Part shown: positions 7,071 through 16,850 of the stretch, in pieces
Numbering within the stretch: position 1 is the first letter of the stretch
Layout: each line of letters begins with the position of its first letter
Assembly (NCBI RefSeq): GCF_014194695.1
Contig: NZ_JACIAH010000007.1
Location: 186,001-250,000 of the forward strand
DNA: 64,000 nt
Reading direction: 5' to 3'
Source of the DNA: Rhizobium sp. BK399
Lineage (GTDB): Bacteria; Pseudomonadota; Alphaproteobacteria; Rhizobiales; Rhizobiaceae
The notes under the pieces: generated by a model
Told to the model about the DNA's origin: nothing
Database searches by the model: none
The model's input: the letters and a program-made list of their open reading frames with translations, nothing else
Position numbers and translations under genes: made by a program

Positions 7071-9716
7071 TCAAGGCGACACGCGACTTCTCTGTTGTTC
7101 CCTTACAAGGGGCCGACCGGATCCGAACGACATCCCCTGTCGGCCTGACTGGCGCAGGCAATCGCCGAGCCAGCTCAACCCTGCCCACAAGCGTTGGCCA
7201 AGCATGATGCGACGCTGGAGCTGATGGGCAAGTATGCCGCTCAATAGACCGGACACGACCGATACTGCGACCGGTAGCGGCGCGTTAAAGGTCGCGGGAT
7301 CGGCGCTATCAAACAGGGCCTCCGGCAGAATCCGGTGTAGCAGGTAAATGTGATAGCTCCCGGCAGCGATCGCAACCAGCACGGCGGCAAGCGTCGCGGG
7401 CAGCTTGACCCGAGGCACGTAGAGAAGGACGGCAAGTACCGGCAACTGCATACCATAGAGGACCCAGGACCCTGACCAGTTTCCGCCAGTATAGGCCATA
7501 AGCGGCATGACCGCGCATCCGGCGGCGATTACCGCAAGTCGTCGGCTCCTCGAATTTGCAAAAGCCGCGCACCATCCGAAAACCGCAAGGTGCAACACCC
7601 AGGCAAGGGTGAATATCTGCCGCTGCCCAACTGGCGAGAGCGCCGGGACCGCGAAATGCGCGAGGACGGCAAACGCCAAAAACAGCATGCCGAAACGGAA
7701 AGGATCCCTTGCCGCAGAACGGCGAATGCTCGGCACAGCAAACAAGGCTCCCCAAAGCACCAGAAGCTGCGCGAAAGCCTCCACGAACCAGTAGAGATAA
7801 GGCAGCATTTCATGTCGATCAGGCTCAGCGAAGCCAAGGTTGCCGACCAGGAAGACCGAGGCCCACGGTATTGCACCCCAGGCAATACTGAAACCCAGGA
7901 CGACAAGGTAGTAGGGCCAGAGAACTAGGCTAAGCGGCAGCAGAAAACGCCTCAGGTCCCCGGCGAAAAGCGCACTGGACTGGAAGCGCGCCAGCCCGTA
8001 TCCGCACAGCACCAACATTGTGCCCGCACCGCCAGGAATGGGCCACGGCGTGGCGTGATGGAGCACCACCAGCAGGATTGCAATGGATTTCAGGAGAATG
8101 TCACTGGCGATCGTTCGTTGGGGGCTCGACGAATGCGATAGACCCGCCAGCACACCGACAGTTATCTTTTCCCAACCATCCGGCACCCTGCCAAGCAGCC
8201 GCTCGAGACCGACTGTAAGCTCGAGATAACGCAACGAATCCCCGCCAAGCTCTGCAAAGCTGTCGTTGGGCGAGACGCGTCGGGGAAAAAACACTTCGCG
8301 AAACAGGCTCAAGACCGTGGCTTGCTCGCACGCCGTCGGGGATTCCATGCGTAGGCGGAGGTGTGCGTAGTCAATCTTACCGTTGGCAAGCCGCGGCAGC
8401 TCCTCAAAGCCGATCGCGCGCACCTGTGGCAAGCCGATGCCTGCAATCACCGCCAGCGCCTCACGAACATCCTCCTCGCGTTGCGACCCTGCAAAGGCCG
8501 CAAGCAGCTGCTGGTCGTTGCCCACGACCGCGGCTGTGATGCCTTTCGCAGCCAGCGCTGCTTCAAGCGCATCGTGGCCGAGACGGACACCGCCGATCTT
8601 GGACATCCGCCGCAAACGGCCCGTGATCCGAAACAGTCCGTCCGCATCGCGCGCGGCCAGATCACCGGTCCGAAGCTCCTCAATATCAGCACCGCGCGCC
8701 AGATCTTGACGGGTGTCGGCGTAGCCGAGCATGACGTTGGGCCCACGATAGACCAGCTCGCCGGCAACGTCGGTGTCCGTGATTATTGCACCCTTCTCGT
8801 CGACCAGCCACAGCTCACCGCCCGGCACCGCGGTCCCGATCCGATCTGCACTCCCAGGCAGATGCTCAGGAGGGACGTAAGCAATTCGTGCGGTCGCTTC
8901 TGTCTGTCCATACATCACGTAGAAGCGCTGCCCCTCGTATTGCAGCCACCCGTGGTAGCGCCGCACCGCCTCCAACTCCATACGTCCGCCGGCAACCGTC
9001 ATGAAGCGAAGATCGGGATAGTGCTGCTCGCGAAACCCGCGTTGCTCGAGGAGCTCGTAGGAATGCGGAACACCTGCGAAGTTGGTGCATCGGGCGGCAC
9101 TGAAATCATCGAGGAATGTCGGTTCAAGGACAGATGTACCTGGCACCCAGATCGCGGCACCGACGGCAAGGTGGGAATTGAGAACAGACAAACCGTATGA
9201 ATAGTGAAGCGGCAGGACCAGCGCACCAACATCGCTTTCCAGCAGTTCAAGATAGTCGGCAATCTGCTCTGCGTTGGCGGCCACCGCTGTCTTCGACAAC
9301 CTCACGGCCTTTCCACTGCCCGTACTACCCGATGTCACAAGCATGAGGGCAAGATCAGGATGCACCGCCACATCACCGGAATTGAGGTTTGTTTCGGTGA
9401 GCCGCCAGCGCCGACCCTCACGGCGGTAGACGATCTCGGGCGCAAACCGCTCAAGGAAGGATGACCAGGCGACGCGGTCCTCAGACGGCAGCAATGCAAC
9501 CGCGTGCCCGCCGGCAAGGGCTGCGAGATAGGCAATAATTGAATGCTCCGAATGCGCAGCTTCGATGGCCATCAGCTTTTTGGTTGGGCCCAGAGCGCGG
9601 CCGAGTGTTGCGACGCGATCGGCAAGCTCGCTGTAAGTAATGGCGGGTCGGGAGGGCAGCAGCAACGCGGGCCGGTCACCCCCGCGGTCGAGACGCGTCC
9701 AAAAGCCATCCAACAT
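7071..9716 (-). CDS. adenylation - carrier - acyltransferase 3 fusion protein
   Basis: This 881-residue protein has three parts. Residues 1-455 are an AMP-binding adenylation domain: phosphate loop LVTSGSTGSGK 126-136, YGQTEA 269-274, TGDL 350-353, catalytic Lys447 in LANGKIDY. Residues about 465-530 are a phosphopantetheine carrier with the attachment Ser494 in LGGDSL. Residues from about 538 are a polytopic acyltransferase-3 (OafA-like) domain with the VVLHHA motif (His553/His554). All key residues are present. The likely logic is that an acid is adenylated, loaded on the carrier, and passed to the membrane domain for transfer to an envelope or exported acceptor; this is inference. ATG 9716 has GAGGGGG upstream; a GTG at 9731 is an alternative. 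The gene stands alone. Confidence 0.85.
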   Translation of the reverse strand: MLDGFWTRLDRGGDRPALLLPSRPAITYSELADRVATLGRALGPTKKLMAIEAAHSEHSIIAYLAALAGGHAVALLPSEDRVAWSSFLERFAPEIVYRREGRRWRLTETNLNSGDVAVHPDLALMLVTSGSTGSGKAVRLSKTAVAANAEQIADYLELLESDVGALVLPLHYSYGLSVLNSHLAVGAAIWVPGTSVLEPTFLDDFSAARCTNFAGVPHSYELLEQRGFREQHYPDLRFMTVAGGRMELEAVRRYHGWLQYEGQRFYVMYGQTEATARIAYVPPEHLPGSADRIGTAVPGGELWLVDEKGAIITDTDVAGELVYRGPNVMLGYADTRQDLARGADIEELRTGDLAARDADGLFRITGRLRRMSKIGGVRLGHDALEAALAAKGITAAVVGNDQQLLAAFAGSQREEDVREALAVIAGIGLPQVRAIGFEELPRLANGKIDYAHLRLRMESPTACEQATVLSLFREVFFPRRVSPNDSFAELGGDSLRYLELTVGLERLLGRVPDGWEKITVGVLAGLSHSSSPQRTIASDILLKSIAILLVVLHHATPWPIPGGAGTMLVLCGYGLARFQSSALFAGDLRRFLLPLSLVLWPYYLVVLGFSIAWGAIPWASVFLVGNLGFAEPDRHEMLPYLYWFVEAFAQLLVLWGALFAVPSIRRSAARDPFRFGMLFLAFAVLAHFAVPALSPVGQRQIFTLAWVLHLAVFGWCAAFANSRSRRLAVIAAGCAVMPLMAYTGGNWSGSWVLYGMQLPVLAVLLYVPRVKLPATLAAVLVAIAAGSYHIYLLHRILPEALFDSADPATFNAPLPVAVSVVSGLLSGILAHQLQRRIMLGQRLWAGLSWLGDCLRQSGRQGMSFGSGRPLVREQQRSRVSP

Positions 9717-9727
9717 GCTTGTCCCCC

Positions 9728-9764
9728 TCACGCGCCAAGAGCGTGAGCCGCGACTTATATAAGT
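9728..9764 (-). promoter_or_regulatory. leader hairpin and palindrome upstream of the fusion gene
   Basis: TCACGC (9728-9733) and GCGTGA (9741-9746) form a small hairpin just upstream of the ribosome site. ACTTATATAAGT (9753-9764) is a perfect 12-base AT-rich palindrome in GC-rich surroundings, and could hold the -10 region or an operator. A TTGCAA about 17 bases further upstream is a possible -35. Confidence 0.35.
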
Positions 9765-9841
9765 TGAATGTTATTTGCAAGTTTTCGTGACGACGGCAAC
9801 TGTCAATTTCGCTGGAAAAAACGATAGGGAAAGGAAGATCC

Positions 9842-10348
9842 TCAACCCCAGATGAAGCCGATCTTTTTTAGCTGCTTCTGGTCGAAGGTTTCCATGCCTT
9901 CGCAATAGTCGATACCACCATGGCTGCGGTAGAAGTGAGCCCCGTTCTCGTTCTCCTCAAGGCACCACACAACCAGCCCTTTGCAGCCCAATGACTTCAG
10001 AAGGCGTCTCGCTTCGCCGAAGAGCATATGTCCGAGGCCAATGCCCTGATATTCTGGGCGAAGGTAGAGTTCGTAGATCTCACCTTCCTGAGGCAGGGCG
10101 CGGGCGCGATTGAGGCCAAGCGTTGCGTAACCAGCGACCGTTCCGGCAACATCGAGAACGAGAAGCGTTGCCGGCCCTCGGGTGGCCTTGCGCCACCAAT
10201 TCTCACCGCGACGCTCGATCATCTGTCGCAACGCACGGTGCGGGATGATTCCCGCATAGGTGTGCTGCCACGCAAGCCGATGCACCTCCGAAATAGCTCG
10301 GGAATCGTGCGGCTCGGCCCGCCGAACATCGATCGACAACGTCTTCAT
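9842..10348 (-). CDS. GNAT family N-acetyltransferase
   Basis: This is a 168-residue GNAT protein. It has the expected N-terminal AISEVHRLAWQHTYAGII region. The acetyl-CoA-binding turn appears as RPEYQGIGLGHMLFGEARR, the Q/R-x-x-G-x-G/A motif A. The acceptor substrate cannot be told. The ATG at 10348 was chosen because the upstream extension to 10594 runs through a region that looks regulatory (two CtrA-type elements) and lacks family similarity. The Shine-Dalgarno sequence is weak. Confidence 0.82.
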   Translation of the reverse strand: MKTLSIDVRRAEPHDSRAISEVHRLAWQHTYAGIIPHRALRQMIERRGENWWRKATRGPATLLVLDVAGTVAGYATLGLNRARALPQEGEIYELYLRPEYQGIGLGHMLFGEARRLLKSLGCKGLVVWCLEENENGAHFYRSHGGIDYCEGMETFDQKQLKKIGFIWG

Positions 10349-10377
10349 AACGCGTACTCTGGTCCGATTGCCGGCAA

Positions 10378-10462
10378 TTAACCATATGCGTCCGGCGCAT
10401 TCAGGTCGCTTGCCCACAGACTTAACATGTGGACGACAACTGAAATTTAACGCTTCTTTAAC
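10378..10462 (-). promoter_or_regulatory. CtrA-type sites upstream of the GNAT gene
   Basis: TTAA-CGCTTCT-TTAAC at 10447-10462 is a full match to the CtrA box TTAA-N7-TTAAC. TTAACCAT at 10378-10385 matches the half-site form reported for rhizobial CtrA. Both lie between the GNAT start and the typA terminator, so the GNAT gene is the only obvious target. Binding is inferred, not shown. Confidence 0.45.
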
Positions 10463-10499
10463 TATTGCGACAAGCCGGATTCGACGCGGCACACAATAA

Positions 10500-10527
10500 A
10501 AAACCCCGGCACGGTGGCCGGGGTTTT
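10500..10527 (-). terminator. intrinsic terminator of typA
   Basis: The perfect stem AAAACCCCGGC/GCCGGGGTTTT has a six-base loop. On the minus strand it is followed by a T-rich run, and it lies 23 bases after the typA stop. Confidence 0.85.
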
Positions 10528-10550
10528 GGTGTTCAGAATGCCTGGATGAC

Positions 10551-12368
10551 TCAGGCCGTCTTCGCCTTGGCGAAGCGCTTGCGATCGTTCGCATCCAGAT
10601 ACATCTTGCGCAGACGGATCGACTTCGGCGTCACTTCCATCAGCTCGTCGTCCTGGATCCAGGAGAGAGCGCGGTCGAGCGTCATGCGGATCGGCGGCGT
10701 CAGCTTGACGGCTTCGTCCTTGCCGGCGGCGCGGATGTTGGTCAGCTGCTTGCCCTTGAGGACGTTGACCTCGAGGTCGTTGTCACGGCTGTGGATGCCG
10801 ATGATCATGCCCATGTAGACCTTTTCGCCGGGCTCGATCATCATCGGGCCGCGATCTTCAAGGTTGAACATGGCGTAGGCAACGGCTTCGCCCGGAGCGT
10901 TAGCAAGGAGAACGCCGTTCGTACGGCCACCGATTTCGCCCTTGAAGGGCTGGTAGTCCTTGAACAGGCGGTTCATCACGGCGGTACCGCGCGTGTCGGT
11001 CAGCAGTTCGGACTGGTAGCCGATCAGGCCGCGGGTCGGCGCGTTGAACACCAGGCGAACGCGGTTGCCGCCCGAAGGACGCAGCTCGGTCATTTCAGCC
11101 TTGCGCTCGGACATCTTCTGCACGACGACGCCGGAGTGCTCTTCGTCGACGTCGATGACGACTTCTTCGATCGGTTCCATCGTGTTGCCGCTGTCATCCT
11201 TGTGCATGACGACGCGCGGACGCGACACGGCGAGCTCGAAGCCTTCGCGGCGCATGGTTTCGATCAGAACAGCGAGCTGCAATTCGCCGCGGCCGGATAC
11301 GTAGAACGAATCCTTGCCTTCGGCTTCTTCGATCTTCAGCGCGACGTTGCCTTCGGCTTCCTTGAACAAGCGGTCGCGGATGACGCGCGAGGTAACCTTG
11401 TCACCCTCGGTGCCAGCCAGCGGGCTGTCGTTGACGATGAAGGACATGGTGACGGTCGGCGGATCGATCGGCTGCGCGGTCAGCGCTTCGGTGATCGCCG
11501 GATCACAGAAGGTGTCGGCAACCGTGCCCTTGGAGAGGCCGGCGATCGCGACGATGTCGCCTGCATGCGCTTCGTCGATCGAGGTGCGCTCGATACCGCG
11601 GAAGGCGAGGATCTTCGAGATACGACCGCTTTCGATCAGCTTGCCATCCTGGCCGAGAACCTTGACGGCCTGGTTCGGCTTGATCGAGCCGGAATTGATA
11701 CGGCCGGTGATGATGCGGCCGAGGAAGGGGTTGGCTTCGAGGATCGTGCCGATCATCGTGAACGGGCCATCGGCAACCGTCGGCTCCGGAACGTGGTTCA
11801 GCACGAGGTCGAGCAGCGGTGCGAGACCCTGGTCCTTCGGGCCCTCAGGATTGACGTTCATCCAGCCATCGCGACCCGAACCGTAGAGGATCGGGAAGTC
11901 GAGCTGCTCGTCCGTGGCGTCGAGGCTGGCGAAGAGGTCGAACACTTCGTTGATGACTTCCTCGTGGCGGCCATCGGGACGGTCGATCTTGTTGATCGCG
12001 ACGATCGGACGGAGGCCGACCTTCAGCGCCTTGGAGACGACGAACTTGGTCTGCGGCATCGGGCCTTCCGACGAGTCGACCAGAACGATCGCGCCATCCA
12101 CCATCGAGAGAATACGCTCGACTTCACCGCCGAAGTCGGCGTGGCCGGGGGTGTCGACGATGTTGATGCGAACACCCTTCCACTCGACCGAGGTCGCCTT
12201 GGCAAGAATCGTGATGCCGCGCTCCTTTTCCAGGTCGTTGGAGTCCATGACGCGTTCTGCAACGCGCTGGTTCTCGCGGAACGAGCCGGACTGTTTCAGG
12301 AGTTCGTCAACCAGTGTCGTCTTGCCATGGTCAACGTGCGCGATAATCGCGATGTTGCGAAGTGCCAT
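10551..12368 (-). CDS. typA: ribosome-binding GTPase TypA/BipA
   Basis: This is a 605-residue translational GTPase. The G domain shows AHVDHGKTT (10-18), [12 protein letters not shown] and NKIDRPDGR, followed by the EF-G-like domains II, III and V and the TypA-specific C-terminal domain ([20 protein letters not shown]). It binds the ribosome at the EF-G site and helps large-subunit assembly and stress or cold adaptation in other bacteria. The start ATG at 12368 gives the canonical [16 protein letters not shown]; the longer ORF to 12422 is an unsupported extension. It is followed by a strong terminator. Confidence 0.96.
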   Translation of the reverse strand: MALRNIAIIAHVDHGKTTLVDELLKQSGSFRENQRVAERVMDSNDLEKERGITILAKATSVEWKGVRINIVDTPGHADFGGEVERILSMVDGAIVLVDSSEGPMPQTKFVVSKALKVGLRPIVAINKIDRPDGRHEEVINEVFDLFASLDATDEQLDFPILYGSGRDGWMNVNPEGPKDQGLAPLLDLVLNHVPEPTVADGPFTMIGTILEANPFLGRIITGRINSGSIKPNQAVKVLGQDGKLIESGRISKILAFRGIERTSIDEAHAGDIVAIAGLSKGTVADTFCDPAITEALTAQPIDPPTVTMSFIVNDSPLAGTEGDKVTSRVIRDRLFKEAEGNVALKIEEAEGKDSFYVSGRGELQLAVLIETMRREGFELAVSRPRVVMHKDDSGNTMEPIEEVVIDVDEEHSGVVVQKMSERKAEMTELRPSGGNRVRLVFNAPTRGLIGYQSELLTDTRGTAVMNRLFKDYQPFKGEIGGRTNGVLLANAPGEAVAYAMFNLEDRGPMMIEPGEKVYMGMIIGIHSRDNDLEVNVLKGKQLTNIRAAGKDEAVKLTPPIRMTLDRALSWIQDDELMEVTPKSIRLRKMYLDANDRKRFAKAKTA

Positions 12369-12493
12369 ATGTCTATATCTCTGAAGCTGGGGCGCCGCGC
12401 TGGGAGAAGGCGCCAATTTCATTTGGGCGGCTCATACAGTGTTTTTCGCGTTTGCGAAAGGGGGGAGGCCGGATTGCCTGCCATGCATGGACG

Positions 12494-14071
12494 TCAACTC
12501 GATATCTGCGGATCGAGCGTCGTCCGCCACAGCTCGGTATCGTTCCGATCCATCAGCCTCACGGTCAGTTGCTCGGTCTGCCCATCGATGTCGACAAGCC
12601 CGAAGAACTGCATGCCGGCCGAGGGCGGCAGGTTCTGCTCCGCACCGCCAGGTGCGGCTTTCATGAACTTCACCTGCGGCCCGAAAGTCATGTCGAGTTC
12701 CTGCTGACCATAGGTTCCGGAATGTAACGGACCCGCCACGAACTCCCAGAACGGCAGGAACTCATGGAACTTCGCCTTACCTGGATCGTAGTAGTGCGCA
12801 GCCGTATAGTGCACGTCGGCTGTCAGCCAGATCATGTTCGCTATGCCGGCATCGCGGATGAAGCGCAGCAGATCGGCAAACTCAAGCTCGCGACCGCGCG
12901 GGGCGCCATTGTCACCATTGGAAATCGACTCGCTGCCCGTCCGGTGACCGTAATCGTCCCAGATCACCAACCCGATCGGCAGATCGCAGGCGATGACCTT
13001 CCAGGTCGCTGTCGAGCGCACCAGCTCGCGCTTCAGCCACGCCACCTGCCGCTCGCCCAGAAGCCGACACTCCGGGTTTGGCTCGACATCCAGCCCATGA
13101 CTGTTCGGGCCACGATAGGAGCGCAGGTCGATGAAGAAGACGTCGAGCAGTGGACCGTAGGACACCTTGCGATAAATCCGGCCCGGCTCATCGGCCACGT
13201 AACGAATTGGCGTCATCTCATGAAAGGCACGGCTTGCGCGGGATGCAAGCGTGGCGATCGATTTTTCCTTGTAGCGATCATCGTCGCGAAGGTCGGTCGA
13301 GGGCGACCAGTTGTTCAGCACCTCATGATCATCCCATTGATAGAACACCGGACAGACCGCGTTGAACGCCTTCACATGGTCGTCGAGCAGATTATAGGCC
13401 CACTGGCCACGAAACTGGTCGAGCGTCTGCGCAATGTCGCGCTTTGCTTCGGTGACGATGCGGTTCTTCCAGACACTACCGTCTCGTAGCCTGACCTCAT
13501 CGGCAATGGGATTGTCGGCATAGATGGTGTCGCCGGAGTGGATCATGAAATCCGGCCGGTGGTAGGCGATCGTCGAATAGGTCCGCATCCCCTCGTCATC
13601 AATGCCCCAGCCCTGGCCGGCCGTATCCCCCGACCACGCAAAACGGATGTTGCGTTTACCCGCCGGCGCCGTGCGAAACTGTCCATGGATCGGCTCCGAC
13701 AGATCGTTGACGTCCTGCAGGTCGGCCGCACGGAAGCGATAGAATATCTCCTGATCATCAGGGAGATTCTGGAGCAGCAACTTTCCCGCCAGATTGGTAT
13801 CCGGCGTCACGTCAATGGGCGCGACGCGCACCGCATTGGCGAACCGGTCGCTCGTCGAATACTCGACATAGAGCCGTGCCGGCCGGCTCACCTGCGCCCA
13901 GACCACGCCCGAATTCGCATCGACATCGCCGGATTGCACGCCCGCAGTAAAGACTGGGCGACTGGACGAGCCGCGTGCGTAATAGGGCATCGCCAGCCCG
14001 GCCAGTGCAAATCCGCCAACGGCGCCCATGGATGAAAGGAAGCGTCGACGGGTCGTTTCAGTCAATGTCAT
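12494..14071 (-). CDS. phoD: PhoD-family alkaline phosphatase/phosphodiesterase, Tat-exported
   Basis: This 525-residue protein starts with a twin-arginine signal (RRRFLSS at 8-14, then a hydrophobic stretch ending near residue 33). The mature part carries PhoD-family marks: WSGDTAGQGWG, MIHSGDTIYADNP, QWDDHEVLNNW and WLTADVHYTAAHYY, which hold the metal-binding Asp, Asn and His residues. PhoD enzymes release phosphate from mono- and diesters in the periplasm, using Ca and Fe in characterised members. It lies 129 bases downstream of, and on the same strand as, an ABC importer with an upstream Pho box, consistent with PhoB control by read-through. The ribosome site is weak. Confidence 0.9.
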   Translation of the reverse strand: MTLTETTRRRFLSSMGAVGGFALAGLAMPYYARGSSSRPVFTAGVQSGDVDANSGVVWAQVSRPARLYVEYSTSDRFANAVRVAPIDVTPDTNLAGKLLLQNLPDDQEIFYRFRAADLQDVNDLSEPIHGQFRTAPAGKRNIRFAWSGDTAGQGWGIDDEGMRTYSTIAYHRPDFMIHSGDTIYADNPIADEVRLRDGSVWKNRIVTEAKRDIAQTLDQFRGQWAYNLLDDHVKAFNAVCPVFYQWDDHEVLNNWSPSTDLRDDDRYKEKSIATLASRASRAFHEMTPIRYVADEPGRIYRKVSYGPLLDVFFIDLRSYRGPNSHGLDVEPNPECRLLGERQVAWLKRELVRSTATWKVIACDLPIGLVIWDDYGHRTGSESISNGDNGAPRGRELEFADLLRFIRDAGIANMIWLTADVHYTAAHYYDPGKAKFHEFLPFWEFVAGPLHSGTYGQQELDMTFGPQVKFMKAAPGGAEQNLPPSAGMQFFGLVDIDGQTEQLTVRLMDRNDTELWRTTLDPQISS

Positions 14072-14200
14072 GCCAAGGTCTATCCGGCTAACGGGAGGGC
14101 CGAACCTATGGCGGCTGTCATGTCATTCGCTTGAAGGTGGCATGACCGTTTTTCGAAACTTCAGCGACAGTTTTGTTACGAGAGCGCCGCTGGCGAGGCG

Positions 14201-15880
14201 CTATTCCGCCACCAATCCGCTGCGGCGAAGCAGCGTCAGCAGCAGAAGCGGCAAAAGCGTCGTGATGAGGATGGCGATGAAGGCCATCGCCATGCCGAGG
14301 CCAATCGACCCCTGCTCGAACTGCCGCCAGATGAAGGTGGCGATCGTCTGCATGCCGACAGGTGCGACGACGACCGAAGCCACCAGTTCGCGCGACGCAA
14401 GCGCAAAGACCAACAGCATTGCGGAAGCGAGGCTCGGAAAGACGAGCGGCAGGAGGATGCGGCGGAACGCAGTCACTCCGCTTGCACCAAAGACCCGAGC
14501 CGCGGCTTCCAGGCTGTCCCCGATCTGCTGGAATGCCGCCGTCGTGTAACGCACGGGCTGCGGCAGCAGGATGCAGCAATAGGCGAGAAGCAGGATAAAT
14601 GCCGTGTTGTAGGGGGTCGCCGGCAGCCAGGGCATGTTCCAGGCAAGGATCAGGCCGACGGCAACAACGATGCCTGGCAGCGCATTCGGCAGGATCGTCA
14701 TCGTGTCGATCGCCACGCGCCCGCGGATCTTCGTCTTGACCACAGTATAGGCGGCCAATACGCCGATGAGGCCGGTAATCAACGCCGTGCCGATGCCCAG
14801 CGAGAAGCTGTTGAGAAGCGCGCCCAGTGCACCGGCGCTGTTGTTGAAGACGGACAGGAAGTTCTCGACGCTGATGTTGTCGAGCGCCAGACCACCCGAG
14901 ATCGTGCGCGACAGTGCGGTGAACAGGATCGAGAGCAGCGGCACGCCCGTCGCAAGGAAGGCGACGACGGCGAAGGCGATCATCACGGGAACCTTCATCG
15001 CCCCAAGCGGCCGCTTGTCCTTGGCAGCGGGTTTGCCGCCCACGGTCTGATAGGACCGCCGGGCAAGGATCCATCGCTGCAGCAGGAAAGTCAGCAGCGA
15101 CATGACGACAAGCAGGATCGACAGGATCGCGGCCCCCGGCAGATCGATCGGCCAATCCGAGATCCGCAGGTCGATACCGGTGACCAGCACCTGGAAGCCG
15201 GCGCGACGACCAAGCGCTGCCGGCGTACCGTATTCCTCGATCGCTGCGGCAAAGACCAGCATCAGGCTGGCAACGAGCCCGGGCGCCGACAGTGGTAGCG
15301 TGATCCGAAAGAACGCCCGCGCCGGCGATGCGCCGAAGACGCGACCGACGTCCGCATAACGCGCACCAACAGCCTCGACCGTGCGCGATACTGCGAAATA
15401 GACGACGGGAAAAGTGTTGAAGGCCATGACCATGGTCATGCCGAACAGCGAAAAAAGAGAGGGTGCGAGGTTGAATCCCGCGATCTGCTGAAGATAGCCG
15501 CGCGGTTGCAACGTCATGATCCAGCCAAGTGTGGCGATGTAAGGCGGGATCATGAACGGAACGAGCAGCAACACATCCCAGAGCGGCGCGAGCGGGATGC
15601 GATAGAGCGCCCGAAACACGCCGAGCGGCACCGCCACCAGCGCCGAGGCCAGCACCACGCAACTGCCGAGCAGAATGGTGTTCCCGGCCATGCCAACAAG
15701 CGCGCTATCGAAAAGTGTCGCAACAAGCGAGGAGAAAGGGCCCGCGAACGAGCCCTGTCCGAGGTTGGGAAAGATGCCCTGAAGCACAACGGCGATGAAT
15801 GGAACGCCGACGATAACGATCAACCCCGCGATCGCCAGCCAGGCGGCCGGCGCAGCGCCGCTACCATCGTTCGTCCTCAT
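14201..15880 (-). CDS. ABC importer permease, fused two-domain (AfuB/FbpB type)
   Basis: This 559-residue inner-membrane permease has about twelve hydrophobic segments in two homologous halves. Each half carries an EAA-like loop (RVFGASPARAFFRITLP near 143-159 and RVFGASGVTAFRRILLP near 464-480). This double permease is typical of the ferric/phosphonate/hexose-phosphate importers FbpB, PhnU and AfuB. It starts ten bases after the binding-protein stop, with AAGGACAGGG as ribosome site. The substrate follows from the partner proteins; see the binding protein. Confidence 0.9.
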   Translation of the reverse strand: MRTNDGSGAAPAAWLAIAGLIVIVGVPFIAVVLQGIFPNLGQGSFAGPFSSLVATLFDSALVGMAGNTILLGSCVVLASALVAVPLGVFRALYRIPLAPLWDVLLLVPFMIPPYIATLGWIMTLQPRGYLQQIAGFNLAPSLFSLFGMTMVMAFNTFPVVYFAVSRTVEAVGARYADVGRVFGASPARAFFRITLPLSAPGLVASLMLVFAAAIEEYGTPAALGRRAGFQVLVTGIDLRISDWPIDLPGAAILSILLVVMSLLTFLLQRWILARRSYQTVGGKPAAKDKRPLGAMKVPVMIAFAVVAFLATGVPLLSILFTALSRTISGGLALDNISVENFLSVFNNSAGALGALLNSFSLGIGTALITGLIGVLAAYTVVKTKIRGRVAIDTMTILPNALPGIVVAVGLILAWNMPWLPATPYNTAFILLLAYCCILLPQPVRYTTAAFQQIGDSLEAAARVFGASGVTAFRRILLPLVFPSLASAMLLVFALASRELVASVVVAPVGMQTIATFIWRQFEQGSIGLGMAMAFIAILITTLLPLLLLTLLRRSGLVAE

Positions 15881-15890
15881 CGCCCTGTCC

Positions 15891-16850
15891 TTACTTGCCG
15901 CCGAACGTGTCGGTGACCTGCTTCAGCGTTTCCTTCCGCTTGCCGTAGACAGCAGCAGTGTCGTACTTCAGCAGCTTCAGATCGCTGATCAGCGGACGGC
16001 TTGCCGGAATGTCGCTACGAGCCGGCATCAGCATCTGGTCGGCAACAAGCTTCTGGCCTTCGTCAGAGAGCATGTAGTCGATGAACTTCTTCGCCTCATC
16101 CTGGTTCTTCGACCAGTTGAGGATCATGGCCGGACGCGGCGCGATAACAGTGCCGGATTCTGGGAAGATCACATCGATGTTCTCGCCCTTTTCCTTGGCA
16201 TTGAGGGTGATGTAATCAACGGCGCCGAAGACGGCAGCCTTCGCACCCTGCAGAACCGGGTTCAGAGCCTCGGCATTGGCACCCGCGATGATGGCGCCGT
16301 TGTCCTTCAGATCCTTGAAGAGCTTGAAGTCATCCTGGCCGGCAAGCGCCGCCGTCAGCTCGAAGGACGAGCCGGACTGCGCCGGATCCGGAATGTTGAC
16401 GAGGTCTTTGTATTCAGGCTTCGTCAGGTCGGCCCACTCGACCGGCTTCGGCGTGCCGCTCTTGGTGTTCCAGGCGATGCCGAGCGCCGAGATCCCCTGG
16501 GCAACGGCCGTGTCGGTTTTCAGGAAGTCAGGAACCTTGGCGGCGTTCGGGCTGGTGTAGGACACGAGCCAGCCGCGCTTGGCGAAGTCGGTCGCCGTAT
16601 CCCAGGAAGCCGAAATAAGAACGTCGACGACCGGGTTCGAGGCTTCGGCCTCGATACGGGCCATGACCTTGCCGGTCGTTGCTTGGAAGACGTTAACTTT
16701 GACGCCCGTCTGCTTGGTAAAGCCGGCCGACATTTTGTCGATCAGCCCCTGCGGACCAGCGGTGTAGACCGTGATGTCGGCGTGGGCGACGCCCGCCATC
16801 AGCGTTGCGGCGAGAACGCCGAAAGTGATGCTCTTCAACGACTTAAACAT
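15891..16850 (-). CDS. ABC importer periplasmic binding protein (AfuA-like)
   Basis: This 319-residue protein has a signal peptide (cleavage after AHA, about residue 24) and a type II periplasmic-binding fold. The mature start ITVYTAGPQGLIDKM and the ATTGKVMARIEAEA segment are of the FbpA/AfuA group. Ferric-binding FbpA proteins carry adjacent tyrosines as iron ligands; here the equivalent stretch reads GAVDYITLNAKEKGE with a single Tyr, so iron is a doubtful substrate. AfuABC of Actinobacillus was shown to import sugar phosphates. With the Pho box and phoD in the same block, a phosphorylated compound is the better guess. Confidence 0.87.
   Translation of the reverse strand: MFKSLKSITFGVLAATLMAGVAHADITVYTAGPQGLIDKMSAGFTKQTGVKVNVFQATTGKVMARIEAEASNPVVDVLISASWDTATDFAKRGWLVSYTSPNAAKVPDFLKTDTAVAQGISALGIAWNTKSGTPKPVEWADLTKPEYKDLVNIPDPAQSGSSFELTAALAGQDDFKLFKDLKDNGAIIAGANAEALNPVLQGAKAAVFGAVDYITLNAKEKGENIDVIFPESGTVIAPRPAMILNWSKNQDEAKKFIDYMLSDEGQKLVADQMLMPARSDIPASRPLISDLKLLKYDTAAVYGKRKETLKQVTDTFGGK

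Noticed and set aside
10791..12707. Long open frame of 638 codons on the plus strand
   Set aside because: It lies antisense to typA, whose conserved GTPase motifs are complete; open frames opposite real genes are common in GC-rich DNA, and the product has no recognisable domain.
14072..14200. A second Pho box directly before phoD
   Set aside because: CTGTCAT occurs near 14115 on the plus strand, but no second repeat lies 11 bases away in either direction, so phoD more likely depends on the upstream operon promoter.
14118..15662. 514-codon minus-strand open frame in a second frame of the permease
   Set aside because: The other frame on the same strand encodes a complete two-domain permease with EAA loops; this one is Arg/His-rich and motif-free.
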